DNA of 64,000 bases from positions 13,999,317 through 14,063,316 of the forward strand of contig NC_055996.1 in assembly GCF_018446385.1 (NCBI RefSeq), read 5' to 3'. Made by a program: the position numbers and the translations under genes. Positions 22,236 to 33,535 of the stretch are shown piece by piece (the first letter of the stretch is position 1; every line of letters begins with the position of its first letter). This DNA comes from Zingiber officinale (taxonomy: Eukaryota; Streptophyta; Magnoliopsida; Zingiberales; Zingiberaceae). The notes beneath the pieces are model-generated. The model did not search any database. It was not told the DNA's origin and worked only from the letters and a program-made list of their open reading frames with translations.

Positions 22236-25200
22236 ATGGGTAAGGAAGTGACAGAACATCCAATAGAAGAGGAAAGTAATTTTGCTAATGGTAAAACTTA
22301 TCAGAACAGTCCAAACGGTCCTTCTGGATATGTACCATCTGATGAACACATGGACAACAATCAGGATACTTCTAATGTCCAAGTACATGTATTATCTCAA
22401 ATTAGAAATTTGAGGATGGATGAGGAGACAACGAAAAAGGAGTATGGCGATCAGGAGTCAGTAGCATCAAATTCCATTAATGGAACTATACAATCAAATC
22501 AAAGCACTTCACATCCAGTTGCCCTTGTAATTGAAAAGCATGCTTCTCGAGAAAGCCATGCCTTGGTTGCTGAAGGTGGCATTACTGAAGAAATAAATTC
22601 TATTGTGGAATCACAATCATCAAATATTCAAAAGACTAAGGTGCTTTCTATTCTATCGACGATCAATATAACATTTAATTTGAGTAACCTCAGAATCTAA
22701 AGTTGTCCCTTTCTGTGTAATTCAATATTTTTTGTTGACTTTCCTCTTCATAATCGACTTCAGCATCAAATCTATAATTATCTTAATGCTGTTTTTAGCA
22801 CTTGATAGAAAAAAGGTCAAATTCCAGTGCTTTAACGTTTATATATTAGAGGATGGATTTCCTTTCTTTAAAAACTCATTTCAATCTTAATTTTATATAA
22901 TTGGAAGACAAATGTATGGATTTTCAAGATTTAGAGTTCTGCAATTTGTTTGCAGGGTAACTCTAAGGTCACATCTAGAAAGCCACAGCATCCTGATAGC
23001 ATAAGGCACCCAGATGAAGAGGACTCTTGCTCCATTGCTTCTTCGTATACTTTCCACAAATTCTATTTTGTGAAATAGATTGGCTGCTAGAAGAAAATTC
23101 TAATATTATTTTCCCTTAATTACTCTCAGCACGGCACCGTCTATAAAAAATATGAAAACTAGGACAACAATGGCAGTTGCCCCTACATTCAGGTCCAATG
23201 AACGTGCAGAGAGGCGTAAGGAGGTACTTATTTCAGTTGTTTTAAGTTCTTGGAGTTGATGATGCATCCTGAATTTTTTAGGAAGATTTAATAAGCTCTT
23301 TTCTTGTTAGTTCTACTCAAAGTTAGAAGAAAAACACCAGGCTCTGGAAGCAGAGAAGCTGCAATGTGAAGCCAGAACTAGGGTATGATTTCTTCTGTTC
23401 TGTAGTTCTTGTGAGTGATGTTACTCGAGAAGTTAAATCTTTTTCCAAACATAGTGTCACATACAACTGTTTTAACAAGACAAGAATCTGCAAATTGAAT
23501 AGTTAAAAATGTTTTTAGGCCTTATGTTCTGCCATGCCATGTCCAAGTATGATTGAAATTTAGATTACTAATCAAAAAAGGAAAGTATAAGATGAAGAGA
23601 TGGCTTCTTATATATGTTGTTTCATGAGTTTTATTTAGGAAGAAATGCCCCCATTATCATATTAACAATTTGATAGATTGTAATGCTTATTGTGTAGATG
23701 AAAAAGATATTATTTAAAGGATATTCTTTGGAATGTTATACTTTATTTGTAATTCATCTATTGTTGCATTTTATATTGGGTGCATATATCCTTGTGGCTT
23801 CTATATGCAAATTGCAACTTCTGAACAGTTTGATTGTTAATGACTGGCATCTTATGAGTTATTTTTGCTTATTTTTAGGGTACTTGTATTGTGTCATTTC
23901 TTATGTTGATCGGATGGTGCAATGGATTAATTTTTCATTTCTTGAATTCTCTACTGTCTTGATTTTCTGAATCCTCTTTAACTTTAGAAGAATGATGTCA
24001 AAGTTGTATTAATGCTATGATAGCCTAAGGAAAAATCTACAAGTCTGCAATACAGATATTAGACACCGCATCTGAGATAACAATATTAGATTAGCTTCCG
24101 TCTCCTCAGCCGTGTAGCAATTTCTGTTCCAGACCCTTCACCGTAAGCGGTAAGAATGCATTCTTTTGCACGTGAAGGTGGTCTTATTTTTAAGGTTAAG
24201 AATTAAAATGTACTTATCTTTTCCTTTTCTTTTCGTATATGCGTTTATTTGGTGAAGACAAGCCTTGGCGCAAGTGTAAAGTTGGTATCGGCCGTGTGAC
24301 CTAGAGGTCGAGTTTCGAAGTCAGCCCTTTGCAAAGTAGGATAAGGTTGCTCACAATAGACCCTTCGCCGGGACCCGCATTGGCAGGAGCTTTGTGCACG
24401 GACTGCCCTTTTATATGTGTTTATTTGGTCATGCTATCTTGTGATCATTTTTCCTCAATCATATGGATCACATTGCTAAATATGAGTTCTAATTTAAGAA
24501 TAATACACCCTTCACTTGATATTTTATTAATCACTTCTGAACAAAATTTCCTGCAAAGGTACATTTTTGCTAGTTTCTTATTGAACTGTTGAAATTTTTA
24601 GGAAGAACAAGAGGTTGCTCTGAGACAACTAAGGAAAAATTTGACTTTCAGAGCAACACCAATGCCCAACTTCTATCGCGAGGCGCCACCCCCCAAGGTC
24701 GAATTTAAAAAGGTATTCAGCTGAGGCTTTGACTTGAAAAACTAGTGAAAAGAGTGTTGTTAAATTAAAAAGTCATTAGCTGGATGCTTTATGTATAGTT
24801 TCAACAAATTTTCCTTTTTCTGAAGGATATCATTGCTGATATTTGTTCTGTTTTCAATACTGAGGGCTTAGTCCAGTATCTTAGTTTGCATGATAGATCA
24901 GCCTATCCTTTCTTGATAACCATGAACTCAAATTTGACTAGCGGATGTTATTACTCGAGCAACCTTAAAAACACATACTAGTAAAGGGAAGGAATTTCTG
25001 GCACCAAGCAATTAAAATTTATTGCTTATTAATTATCTTCACCATGGTATACCAATGTTCGGACAAAAGCTACCTTATTCCGACTCAATAATGAATTCTT
25101 TGCAAAAATATTCTCATGTAGTCTTATTTGAAGTTGTATAGTGTCCTCCATCTGATGCAGTATGCCATCTATGACCTTTAGGTTTTTCATGCGTCATGTA

Positions 25201-25550
25201 TGCTTAAAATGGTGAATATCTAATTTTTGAATCTTCACACAAAGGTCCCTCCTACTCGTGCTCGATCACCAAAACTGGGTCGAAGGAAGAGCTGCGGTGA
25301 TTCAAGCACTCAGGTAGAAGGAGAAAATGGCAGTGGACGCCGAGGGCATGGTCGCCTTCAACGTCACAGTTTGGGCACTTGCAAGGATGCTACAAACAAG
25401 TTGAACGCTACCCCCAAATACCAGAATCCAGTGAATAAGCCCAGAGAAGGGATCAAATCTACTAGAGAGAACTCTAAGCAGCCGCTGCCCGAGAGGGCAG
25501 TGCCCCAGGCTCCATCTGATATAATCTCACCAGCCAACCCCAGTGTTTAG
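22236..25550 (+). CDS. WVD2-like (TPX2-domain) microtubule-associated protein, 6 coding exons, 358 aa
   Basis: Coding exons: 22236-22640, 22956-23044, 23130-23223, 23311-23382, 24602-24712, 25245-25550. They join in frame (1077 nt) with GT-AG borders. The N-terminal 135 residues are acidic and variable. A Thr/Ser/Lys-rich linker precedes the TPX2 domain: FRSNERAERRKE, then FYSKLEEKHQALEAEK (about 197-212) with the KLEEK signature of the WVD2/WDL family, then EEQEVALRQLRKNLTFRATP and MPNFYREAPPPK (about 221-250). PPTRARSPKLGRRKSC follows, and the basic C-terminus is about 100 residues. Proteins of this family bind and bundle cortical microtubules and influence anisotropic cell growth and organ twisting. 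The start follows the acceptor at 22231 and agrees with family N-termini (MGKEV). Two SINEs occupy its introns. Confidence 0.92.
24254..24411 (+). mobile_element. Second Au-like SINE (diverged) with 18-bp target duplication
   Basis: The plus strand carries AGCCTTGGCGCAAGTGTAAAG, a degenerate B box (GGTCGAGTTTCGAAGTC), GGATAAGGTTGCTCACAATAG, CGCCGGGACCCGCATTGGC and an end at GACTGCCCTTT. Flanks TATATGCGTTTATTTGGT (24236-24253) and TATATGTGTTTATTTGGT (24412-24429) match in 17 of 18 positions. It sits in the intron between the fourth and fifth coding exons of the WVD2-like gene, in sense orientation. Confidence 0.87.
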
Positions 25551-25860
25551 CATCTGGTATGCTGTTATCATCTTAATGTTACTTGAACTTGAAAAACCCT
25601 CCTTATAATTTATAGTTTCACTCCATATCGAACTGCCCGATTAAGATTTGTAGTGATAGTGGACTTCACATGTATAATGTAAATTTTGTAGGTACCTATA
25701 TATGTTAGATCATGGCACTGGGTTTGCTGGGATTTTAGATTTTTTGTTATGATCCTATTTGGAATCAGTAGCTCATGCAAATATTTGCAGAATTTTGCTC
25801 TTTTGTTTTTGCACCTGTTGCTCACATTAAGCTGAGCAGAGGAAAGGAAATCATCTCCTT
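25551..25860 (+). other. Probable 3' UTR of the WVD2-like gene
   Basis: AT-rich sequence after the stop at 25548-25550. There is no clear poly(A) signal I would insist on. Confidence 0.4.
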
Positions 25861-26714
25861 TGTTGATCTCGTCAATTGTGGCAAAAGGTGAATACGTTCA
25901 TCCTTAGTATCCCCGTCAATCCATTTCAGGGTTAACACATAAGGAAGGTATTTATTTCGATTTTGTCGAGATTCGAACCTCAAATCTCATTGTGGTAACA
26001 TCTCATGTGCTAGCTATTAGATCCATCCGAGGGAATTTATTTATCTCGTCAAGATTTTAAGAGAAGAGGCTCCCATTGTGATTGTGTATGCGATTTGGAT
26101 CAAAATCTGAAATTTTGTTTTCATCGTCTGACTTGAAAAACCTTGTCTCATCAAACTTGGGCCCTAAGATCTCTACTATTTGTCTAACCTGATTAGTCAA
26201 TCCAACTCCGAGTTGGGTATTGGGCCATGAGAATTGAATTTCATACCTTGTCAATGATTGTGTATTGTTTCTTTCACAAGAAGTCATAAGTGGGCAATTC
26301 AAAGGATGAGAGATCTGTGGAGTCATAAGTGGGCAATTCAATGGTGAAGTAAGATTTGTTTTCGTCTGATTTCAATGAAACCAAAATGGCGAATGAAATA
26401 AGAGGCATCTCTATTCATTTAATTCTCCAACCTCTATTCTATAATATATTTGTAAGGATGGGAAATTTTAGAAAGCTATCGTCTTTATCATCCATTAGCT
26501 TAATTTTTCGTCTAAGTAAACAAAGCCCATAAACTCAAAGCCAAGTTTAATAAAATTGTCAAATACTCGAATAGAAATTACTAAGGTGATGTGTATTTTG
26601 ATATCAATCAAAAGTCTTGAGTCTTCGGCTACAGTAGACACGGTAATGACATTTCAATATTCTCACGGTATCTTTAATTACGGTGTAGTGTAAGGTGTTT
26701 TTTTTAGTGGGATA
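25861..26714. other. Intergenic, no gene seen
   Basis: AT-rich spacer. A 20-bp phrase GTCATAAGTGGGCAATTCAA occurs twice, at about 26284 and 26323. Nothing else is recognisable. Confidence 0.5.
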
Positions 26715-26719
26715 ATAAA

Positions 26720-27619
26720 TGATCCTATTCGAGAGCTGATTCGATGGACGTTGGAGATGTGTCGTTTCTGTTGACTGGTTGAGAATTCTGAAGGTGTAAG
26801 TCTCCTGTTAGCGTGGACTTGCAAACACAACGCCGAGCCGGGGAGGGGTTCCCCGACGACGGCCCTCCGACGCTCAAGTAAGATCTCCGACGAAAAAAAA
26901 GAGTAGAGCCAAGAAGAAACGAGAATTGTAGCTACAGTATATGTGTGTACGTACCTCCGTCGAAGTCTGGGGGTCCTTATATAAGGCTCCTTAGAGGTGT
27001 GCGCACGCTTCCCGATGTGTGCACGCTCCTCAAAGCATACATGGAATCGATGTGTCAGAAAAGCGTGTCTGACTCCATACCTTAGTAGCACGAGCATATC
27101 TCTGACGTGACAGTGGAAGTTTCCGCCATACGATTCCCTGTCTGACCATGCCGCCGACCATGCCTCTTGTTAGCGGCACTGGTTCCTAGGAAGATATCGC
27201 CAATTGCCCCTTTGTCCTTTATGGGGCCAAGCGTAGGAACCGCTCGGCTAACGCCTTTCCCAGGCCGAGCGAAGGAACCACTCGGCTAATGCCCTCCAGG
27301 TGACACCAAGGTCGAACCGACTCGGATATCCGCTCGGCCGATGATTTGATGTCCGACTCCACCCTGTCAAGCGAGGGAGCATTAACTACCGTGTTGATGT
27401 TGTGTTCCTGGGTAGCCGAGCGGGATGTCCGCTCGGCCTTTGTCTTTTCTCGCTTTGCCTTATGAGTGTCGGAAACTCGGCGCCAGGTCGAGCTGTCGAG
27501 ATGCCGGGTCGGCTACTCTTCCTGCCGCTCGGGAAGGTATCTCGCCCGATCGACCGCCTATCTTGGGTGTTGACCACTTTGACTTCCTATCGTGCGGGCC
27601 CCGTCTTACTACCGGATCG
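26720..27619 (-). repeat. 3' LTR of the Tat-like element
   Basis: Begins TGATCCTATTCG on the plus strand and ends CCGGATCG next to the polypurine tract. Its partner ends in CCGGATCA, so the inner terminal base has mutated. It contains a GC-rich R/U5-like part with repeated GCCGAGCG/CGCTCGG words. A minus-strand frame beginning MLVLLRYGVRHAFLTH occurs in both LTRs and is not considered coding. Confidence 0.88.
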
Positions 27620-28332
27620 CGTGCCTCCCCCTCAAGTCTAGTCGAAAGAAGCTGCAAGTCCGACTAACTGGACAAGTAGTCTAGTGGACGGCTGGTCGGT
27701 CGGCTAATAGATGAGTGGGATCCCGCTCGGTCTCCGCAAGACTGATCTTTCTCCCCCGGTCGGTGCTTCGTGCCTTAGTACTTGGATATTTTGGATACTT
27801 TTCCTCACCGCTTTCGAAGGGGCACGAGCCGGTCAGCTAATGCTGACGCCGTCCGCATCTCCTCGTGATGCGTGCAAATAACTTCCATTAAGGTCGAGCA
27901 CGCGCTCATTAAATGCTGCCCTATGGGAGAACGCCACGTGTCGTTGGCGTAGTCACCGCACGTTCGAGGTGACAGCTGCTGATGTGACGTTTGACGGTTC
28001 AAATTTAACGGTCGGATGTGCGTTCCGATTCCTGTGCCCTAGATCGGACGACCCCGATCGGTCGCGCCCATCTTTATAAAGCCTCAGCGTCGCCGCTTCT
28101 TCCTCTGCGTTCTCTTTCTGCTCTTCGACAGTTTGCTCTGGCGACTTTGCTGGCTTCCAGCGTTCTGGCGACTCCCGATTTCCTCCTTCAGCGGCCTTTC
28201 CCTTTGTAAGCCTTTCGACCTTTTCCAACCTCTGTTTGTGCGTAGTTTTCATAACTTTCCTGTTTCCCGTGTCCTCTTGGTTTTTCTCGATCATCTTCTC
28301 CGTCGAACCTTCTGCCTTTTCATCCTCCGGTA

Positions 28333-30560
28333 ATGGCGAGCCCTTCGCAGCCGTCCGACCCCGCTCCCGGTTTCTGGTATACTACCATGGAGACTCGGTT
28401 TGACGCGGTGACGCCGCGAATCTCATAAACGCCTACGACATCCCGTCCGATCACGAAATTGTCCTGGCCGGCCCGTCCGACCGACCACACAACCCGCTGA
28501 CCAGCACTATTTGTTTCTTCCGATACCAGTTCGTGACCGACCTCCGATTTCCCATTCATCCGTTCATAACCGAAGTTTGTAATTTTTTTCGAATCCCGCT
28601 TGCTCAGCTCGTCCCCAACTCCTTCCGCCTACTGTGCGGCGTGGTGGTGATGTTCCACGTGCACAACATCCCACTAACCCCTCAGGTCTTCCACTACTTC
28701 TACTACCCCAAACAATCCGAGCTGGGCACCTATCTGTTTCAGTCTCGTGTTGGCCTAGTTTTCTTCGACAAGATGCCCTCCTCCAACAAACACTAGAAGG
28801 AGTAATTTTTGTATTTAAGACTCCCCGAGCAACCCCACTTCCGAACTCGATGGTAGACTGCCCTGCCACCCCCGCCCGAGCTGAAGAGGCGCAAGACTCA
28901 ATCGGATTACCTCCACACCGCTAATATGTTGGTCGGGCTGAAGTTCAACATCCACAAGTTATTATCAGAATGCGTGATATACATGTTCGGGCTGAGTCCG
29001 AGTCGAGTGAAACTTCCGAACAGCCTAGGTATGAGATTTCTTAACTTTCTTCCTTTGAGTCTAACTGATTCTGTTCTTCTTTTGCAGCCGACATCATGAT
29101 GCGTGCCCGAGCGGCTGGTATAATGAAGGCTAAGCAGGCTGAGATCGAGGCAGCGACAACTAAGGAGATGGAGCGACTCGGCCTGCCTCCCGTTGGCTCA
29201 CAGGAGGACACAACCGGGGAAACAGCAACTGCGGGCAACGAGACCACTGAACATACACCCAGTGCAGGAGGGGCGACTGAACCAGGCTAGGTTCGCGGCG
29301 CACCCCCTGTCATTCTTGCTGAGGGATCGGGGTCCTCAGGCGACAAAGTACCGCTCTCCCACAAGAGGCACTGAGTGGAGGCGCCATCCTGATATGCTAC
29401 TTCAGCCGTCCAAGCTTCTGCGGGGGGAGGCGTCTCGTCCCTAGCCCCCACAACAGTTGAGGCTACTTCTTCCGATCGAACTCCGTCCGTGGCTGAGCTA
29501 CAGGAGCCGCTCTCCGTTCAGCCAATCACCTCCCTTCCTTCGGCTAGGCGAAAGATAACCCGATCAGCCATTCTTCCAGTCCACCCTGCTCAACCCTCCG
29601 GTCCGTCTGCCTCTGCCCAATCGGCGCTGGGCGGGAGACGATCCATCACCGCCACCCTTTGCCTGCCGACTAAGGATCTTCTCGCGTCGGGCGACCAACC
29701 TAGCTCTCCCCAGCATCAAGTCTACATCCGGGGTCGGCTCGCCCATGTCTGGGAGGAGGCAAGGGCGCGAACAGCCATGAAGCCCCCGGGTGCGCTGGCC
29801 AACAGTCATCTGGAGATGTCCACTGGGGTTAGTATTTGCGTTAGTTCATAAGTTACCTCCTCTCGACATTAATTTTTGCTTGCAGTACTGGGTGGAGAAT
29901 ATCGCCATGTGCCAGCGGCTGACCCACGTGGAAGATGAGTTGAAGAGACTCAAGATTTCTGGAGAAGCCTCTTCCCAGGGACCATCGCCCGCCCATCTGA
30001 AGACTGATCTGGAGAAGGCCCAATGACTCCTCACTGAGGAGTAGCAGAAGTCGGCCGAGCAGGCCAGCAGGCTAGGCTAGATTGAGGCACAGTTGAAGAC
30101 TTATGATAGGAAACTTAATCTGACCTCCACAAGGAAACAAAGAGCCATCGCCGATCTGAAAGAAAAGAACAGGGAGGCCCGACAGCTGGCCGAGGATCTG
30201 AAGAAAGCAAAAGACTCCCTGTCTACCGAGCGGGAGAGTCGATCGGCTAAGGAGGCTAAATTGCAAGGCCAAGTGAAGCGCCTTGAAGAGGAATTAGAGG
30301 CTTTGCGCGCTGCTATGAAAACCTATCAAGAGGTCGAGCCGGGTCACTTTGCTGTCCTGAAACAACAGTACCTCCGCTCGGAACTATTCTTGGAGAAAGC
30401 GACCAACCGGATTGTCCACTCGTTCATGCTGGCGATCAATGCCACGCTCGTCCAGCTGAAGGTGAACGACCATCTCCCTGAAGCTTTCTCCGACAGGGAT
30501 GTCAACCGAGTCCAGCTTCTCAAGGCTATTCCTGACGAGGCCTTTAACTGTATTGAGTGA
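28333..30560 (+). pseudogene. Antisense gene in the Tat-like element: 'putative gypsy-type transposon' (Transposase_28-like) protein with C-terminal coiled coil, broken
   Basis: The frame starts at 28333 (MASPSQPSDPAPGFWYTT), shifts near 28415, and continues through LRFPIHPFITEVCNFF, then a segment with LAQLVPNSFRLLCGV and YLFQSRVGLVFFDKMPSSNK. This F-P...Q-L-x-P-N-S-x-R...P-S-S-N-K pattern is that of the plant 'putative gypsy type transposon' domain. A stop replaces the expected Trp after SSNKH at 28795. Later parts are separated by two small introns read on the plus strand: 29028-29087 and 29828-29885, both GT-AG. The last part (30093-30560) is a charged coiled coil (AIADLKEKNREARQLAEDL and onward). 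Stops near 30025 and 30042 also break it. Such proteins are known as extra antisense ORFs in Tat-lineage elements; their function is unknown. Confidence 0.75.
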
Positions 30561-30743
30561 GCGAAGGGTCGCTAGAGTGTTTTTTGTAAGCCTTAACTGT
30601 ATTCCTGCCGTTCGGCAGCGTCTATCAATGAAATCTTTTTGTGTCTTTTTTATATGTTGTTTGTTTGCTAAGTATTTGGTTGCGCAGTTTTGATCGACTG
30701 TGACACCCACGCTATTATTGAAACATTCGCTTAGGATCATACC

Positions 30744-31375
30744 TTTGGGGTTTATAGTCGCCGCTCGACTTCAGTTTTAGCGTCTCCGCTAGATGATTTT
30801 CTAAGGCTTGAGTTTAACGTCGCCGTTCGACGGTCTGTACGGCGGGGTTTTTATAGTCGTCGCTCCGACTCTGGAGTTTAACGTCGCCGCTCTAACTCTG
30901 GGGTTTAACGTCGCCGCTCGACGGTCTTCAAGGCAGGGTTTTTATAGTCGTCGCTCCGAATCTAGAGTTTAACGTCACTGCTCGACGGTCTTCAAGGCGG
31001 GGTTTTTATAGTTGCCGCTCCGACTCTATGGTTTAATGTCGCCGCTCGACGGTCTTCAAGGCGGGGTTTTTATAGTCGTCGCTCCGACTCTAGGGTTTAA
31101 CGTCACCGCTCGACGATCTTCAAGGCGAGGTTTCTATAGTCGTCGCTCCGACTCTAGGGTTTAACGTCGTCGCTCGACAATCTTCAAGGTGGGGTTTTTA
31201 TAGTCGTCGCTTCGACTCTAGGGTTTAACGTCGCCGCTCGACGATCTTCAAGGCGGGGTTTTTATAGTCGACGCTCAGACTCTAGGGTTTAACGTCGTCG
31301 CTCGACAATCTTCAAGGTGGGGTTTTTATAGTCGCCGCTTCGACTCTAGGGTTTAACGTCGCCGCTCGGCCTCCA
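30744..31375. repeat. 64-bp tandem repeat array, about 9-10 copies
   Basis: The word TTATAGTCGTCGCTCCGAC recurs at about 30942, 31006, 31070, 31134, 31198, 31262 and 31326, an exact 64-bp period, with less regular units before 30942. Each unit is a dimer of two related halves: TTATAGTCGTCGCTCCGAC and TTTAACGTCGCCGCTCGAC. It lies between the antisense gene and the primer-binding site of the element. Confidence 0.95.
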
Positions 31376-31541
31376 GATACTGAGGCTACTTGTTGCGCCA
31401 CCGATCGGCTAGCGCCTTCTGTTGCTTCTCTATTATCTTGGTTGCTCGCGCCTGTACGAGCGCGTCAAGTTCCTCTTGAGAGAGCGTCACAGTATGCTGG
31501 CATCCAGCTTCTTTCATCTCCTTGACTCGGATTCAGGTGCA

Positions 31542-31559
31542 TCCCACAGACGGCGCCAA
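31542..31559 (-). other. Primer-binding site of the Tat-like element
   Basis: The minus strand reads TTGGCGCCGTCTGTGGGA, separated from the LTR end (TCA at 31562-31564) by two bases. Athila/Tat elements have primer sites starting TGGCGCC. Confidence 0.8.
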
Positions 31560-31561
31560 TT

Positions 31562-32468
31562 TGATTCTGTCCAAGAGCTAAGTCGATGGACACTGGGGAT
31601 GTGGCGCTTCTGTTGACTGGTTGAGGACTCTGAAGGCGTAAGTCTCTTGCTGGCGTGGACCTGCAAACACAATGCCGAGCCGGGGAGGGGTTCCCCGGCG
31701 ACGACCCTCCGATACTCAAGTAAGATCTCCGACGAAAAAAGAGTAGAGCCAAGAAGAAACGAGAACTGTAGCTATAGTATATGTGTGTGCGTACCTCCGT
31801 CGAAGTCTGAGGGTCCTTATATAAGACTCCCCGGAGGTGCGCACAAGTTCCCCGAGGCGTGCACGCTCCTCAAAGCATACCTGGAATGGATGTGTCAGAA
31901 AAGCGTGTCTGACTCCATACCTTAGTAGCACGAGCATATCTCTGACATGACAATGGAAGTTTCCGCCGTACGATTCCCTATTTGACCATGCCGCCGACCA
32001 TGCCTCTTGTCGGCGGTACTGGTTCCTAGGAAGATATCATCAACTGCCCCCTTTGTCCTTTACCGGGCTGAGCGTAGGAACCGCTCGGCTAACGCCTTTC
32101 CCAGGCCGAGCGAAGGAACCACTCAACTAACGCCCTCCGGGCGATACCAATGTCGGACCGACTCGGATGTCCGCTCAACCGATGATTTGATGTCCGACTC
32201 CGTCCTGTCGAGCGAGGGAGCCTTAACTGCCGGATTGATGCCATGTTCCTGGGTAGCCAAGCGGGATGTCCGCTCGACCTTCGTCTCTTCTTGCTTTGCC
32301 TTATGAGCATCGGAAATTCGATGCCAGGCCGAGCTATCGAGAAGCCGGGTCGGGCCGATCGGCTACTCTTCCTGCTGCTCGAGAAGGTATCTCACCCGAT
32401 CGGCTGCCTATCCTGGGTGTTGACCATTTTGACTTCCTATCTTACGGGTCCGTCTTATCACCGGATCA
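31562..32468 (-). repeat. 5' LTR (907 bp) of the Tat-like element
   Basis: Plus strand TGATTCTGTCC...CACCGGATCA, ending with the inverted TGAT/ATCA. It aligns with 26720-27619 along its whole length with scattered substitutions, many at CpG/TpG positions (for example CGGCGACGACC vs CGACGACGGCC), so the insertion is not very recent. Confidence 0.9.
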
Positions 32469-32473
32469 ATAAA

Positions 32474-33470
32474 TTTGGAATATTGATTATTGGGTCATGT
32501 GATACTTGTACTTTTAGATTTATTTTGATAATCAATGAAAAAATTTCGGTAGGAATTCATCAACTTCTTAGATTAGTTGATTTAATATCGGATTAAAATA
32601 AAAAAAAAACTAAGGGTTTTATGTTACCATAAAGTTGTAGCCTACTTAAAAAATCACTCGTTCAAAGTTTTCTGGTCAAACCACACCGTTTGTGCAACCA
32701 TTCGACTCAGTTAACTCAGTCACACCATCCATTGCTATTGCTCTCCAAAAAATAAATTAAATTTAAAAAAAATTCTTCTAAGACTCGAAGTGAGTGGATT
32801 GGGGAAGTCAATTATGGTGATCAAAGACTCCAAGTCAATAGTTTGGTGGGTGCCGATTCCATTTCTTTCCCTTTTCTTCGCATGTTTTCATTGTAAAATA
32901 GAATATTAATAATGTGAAGTCCTTGACTAAAAAAGGTGAACACTTGTTATTTCAATTTGTTAAGATTTTTTAAAAATACACATATTTATTAACTTATCTA
33001 AATATTAATTATATATTTATTTTTATATTTTTATTTAAATACATAAAAACATAATATTCTATAAAGTTTATAATTTAAAATTGTTTAAAATAAAAAATAA
33101 TATAAATTTCACGTATCATATCTATTTTATTTAAATTCCAAGTATGTTTAAAATTATTATATGTCTTAAAATGTCATTTGAGATTGTTTAAAAAAATGTT
33201 GAGATAAATAAATTTAGATAAACTCGATAAACAAATAAAAAATTCAAATATAACTCAACCTAGCTCATTGCCACTGCTAGCGTCTTCATGGTAGTGGTGA
33301 TGGCTAACTCATATAAAGTGTCCGAGCAAATGGAATACACTCGGATTTGCACTTCGGTATGAATCCACTAAAAATTTCACATGTTGCCCCCTTAAATAAT
33401 CTTAGAAATATAAAATTAATCAAATTATCCAAAAAGAAAAATGAAAAAACTCCATGGAAGGCCTTCCATA
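32474..33470. other. AT-rich intergenic stretch
   Basis: Very AT-rich (long A/T runs around 32930-33250) with no gene or repeat boundary that I can recognise. Confidence 0.5.
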
Positions 33471-33490
33471 CTCTATAATTTATATATATA
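33470..33490 (+). promoter_or_regulatory. TATA-like box before the small peptide frame
   Basis: CTATAATTTATATATATAG lies about 45 bp before the ATG at 33536. That is a suitable distance for a TATA box with a short leader, and it makes the earlier in-frame ATG at 33494 an unlikely start. Confidence 0.4.
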
Positions 33491-33535
33491 GTCATGCCTC
33501 TCAGCTCTAATTTCTTCTATCACAAAGCAAACAAG

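Larger units (their letters stand above)
26720..32468 (-). mobile_element. Complete non-autonomous Tat-like Ty3-gypsy LTR element (5749 bp), TSD ATAAA
   Basis: Two LTRs of about 900 bp (26720-27619 and 31562-32468) flank a 3.9-kb internal region. ATAAA at 26715-26719 and 32469-32473 is a perfect 5-bp target duplication. Next to the right LTR the minus strand reads TTGGCGCCGTCTGTGGGA (31559 downward), a primer-binding site of the kind used by Athila/Tat elements. Next to the left LTR the minus strand reads a purine-rich CTTGAGGGGGAGG, the polypurine tract. So the element reads on the minus strand. There is no gag, protease, reverse transcriptase or integrase. Instead the internal region has a 64-bp tandem array (about 30744-31375) and a gene in antisense orientation (28333-30560). 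Confidence 0.9.

Noticed and set aside
26678-27097. 139-codon minus-strand frame starting MLVLLRYGVRHAFLTH
   Set aside because: Lies in the LTR and recurs in the other LTR (31716-31937); runs past the LTR boundary, so a by-product.
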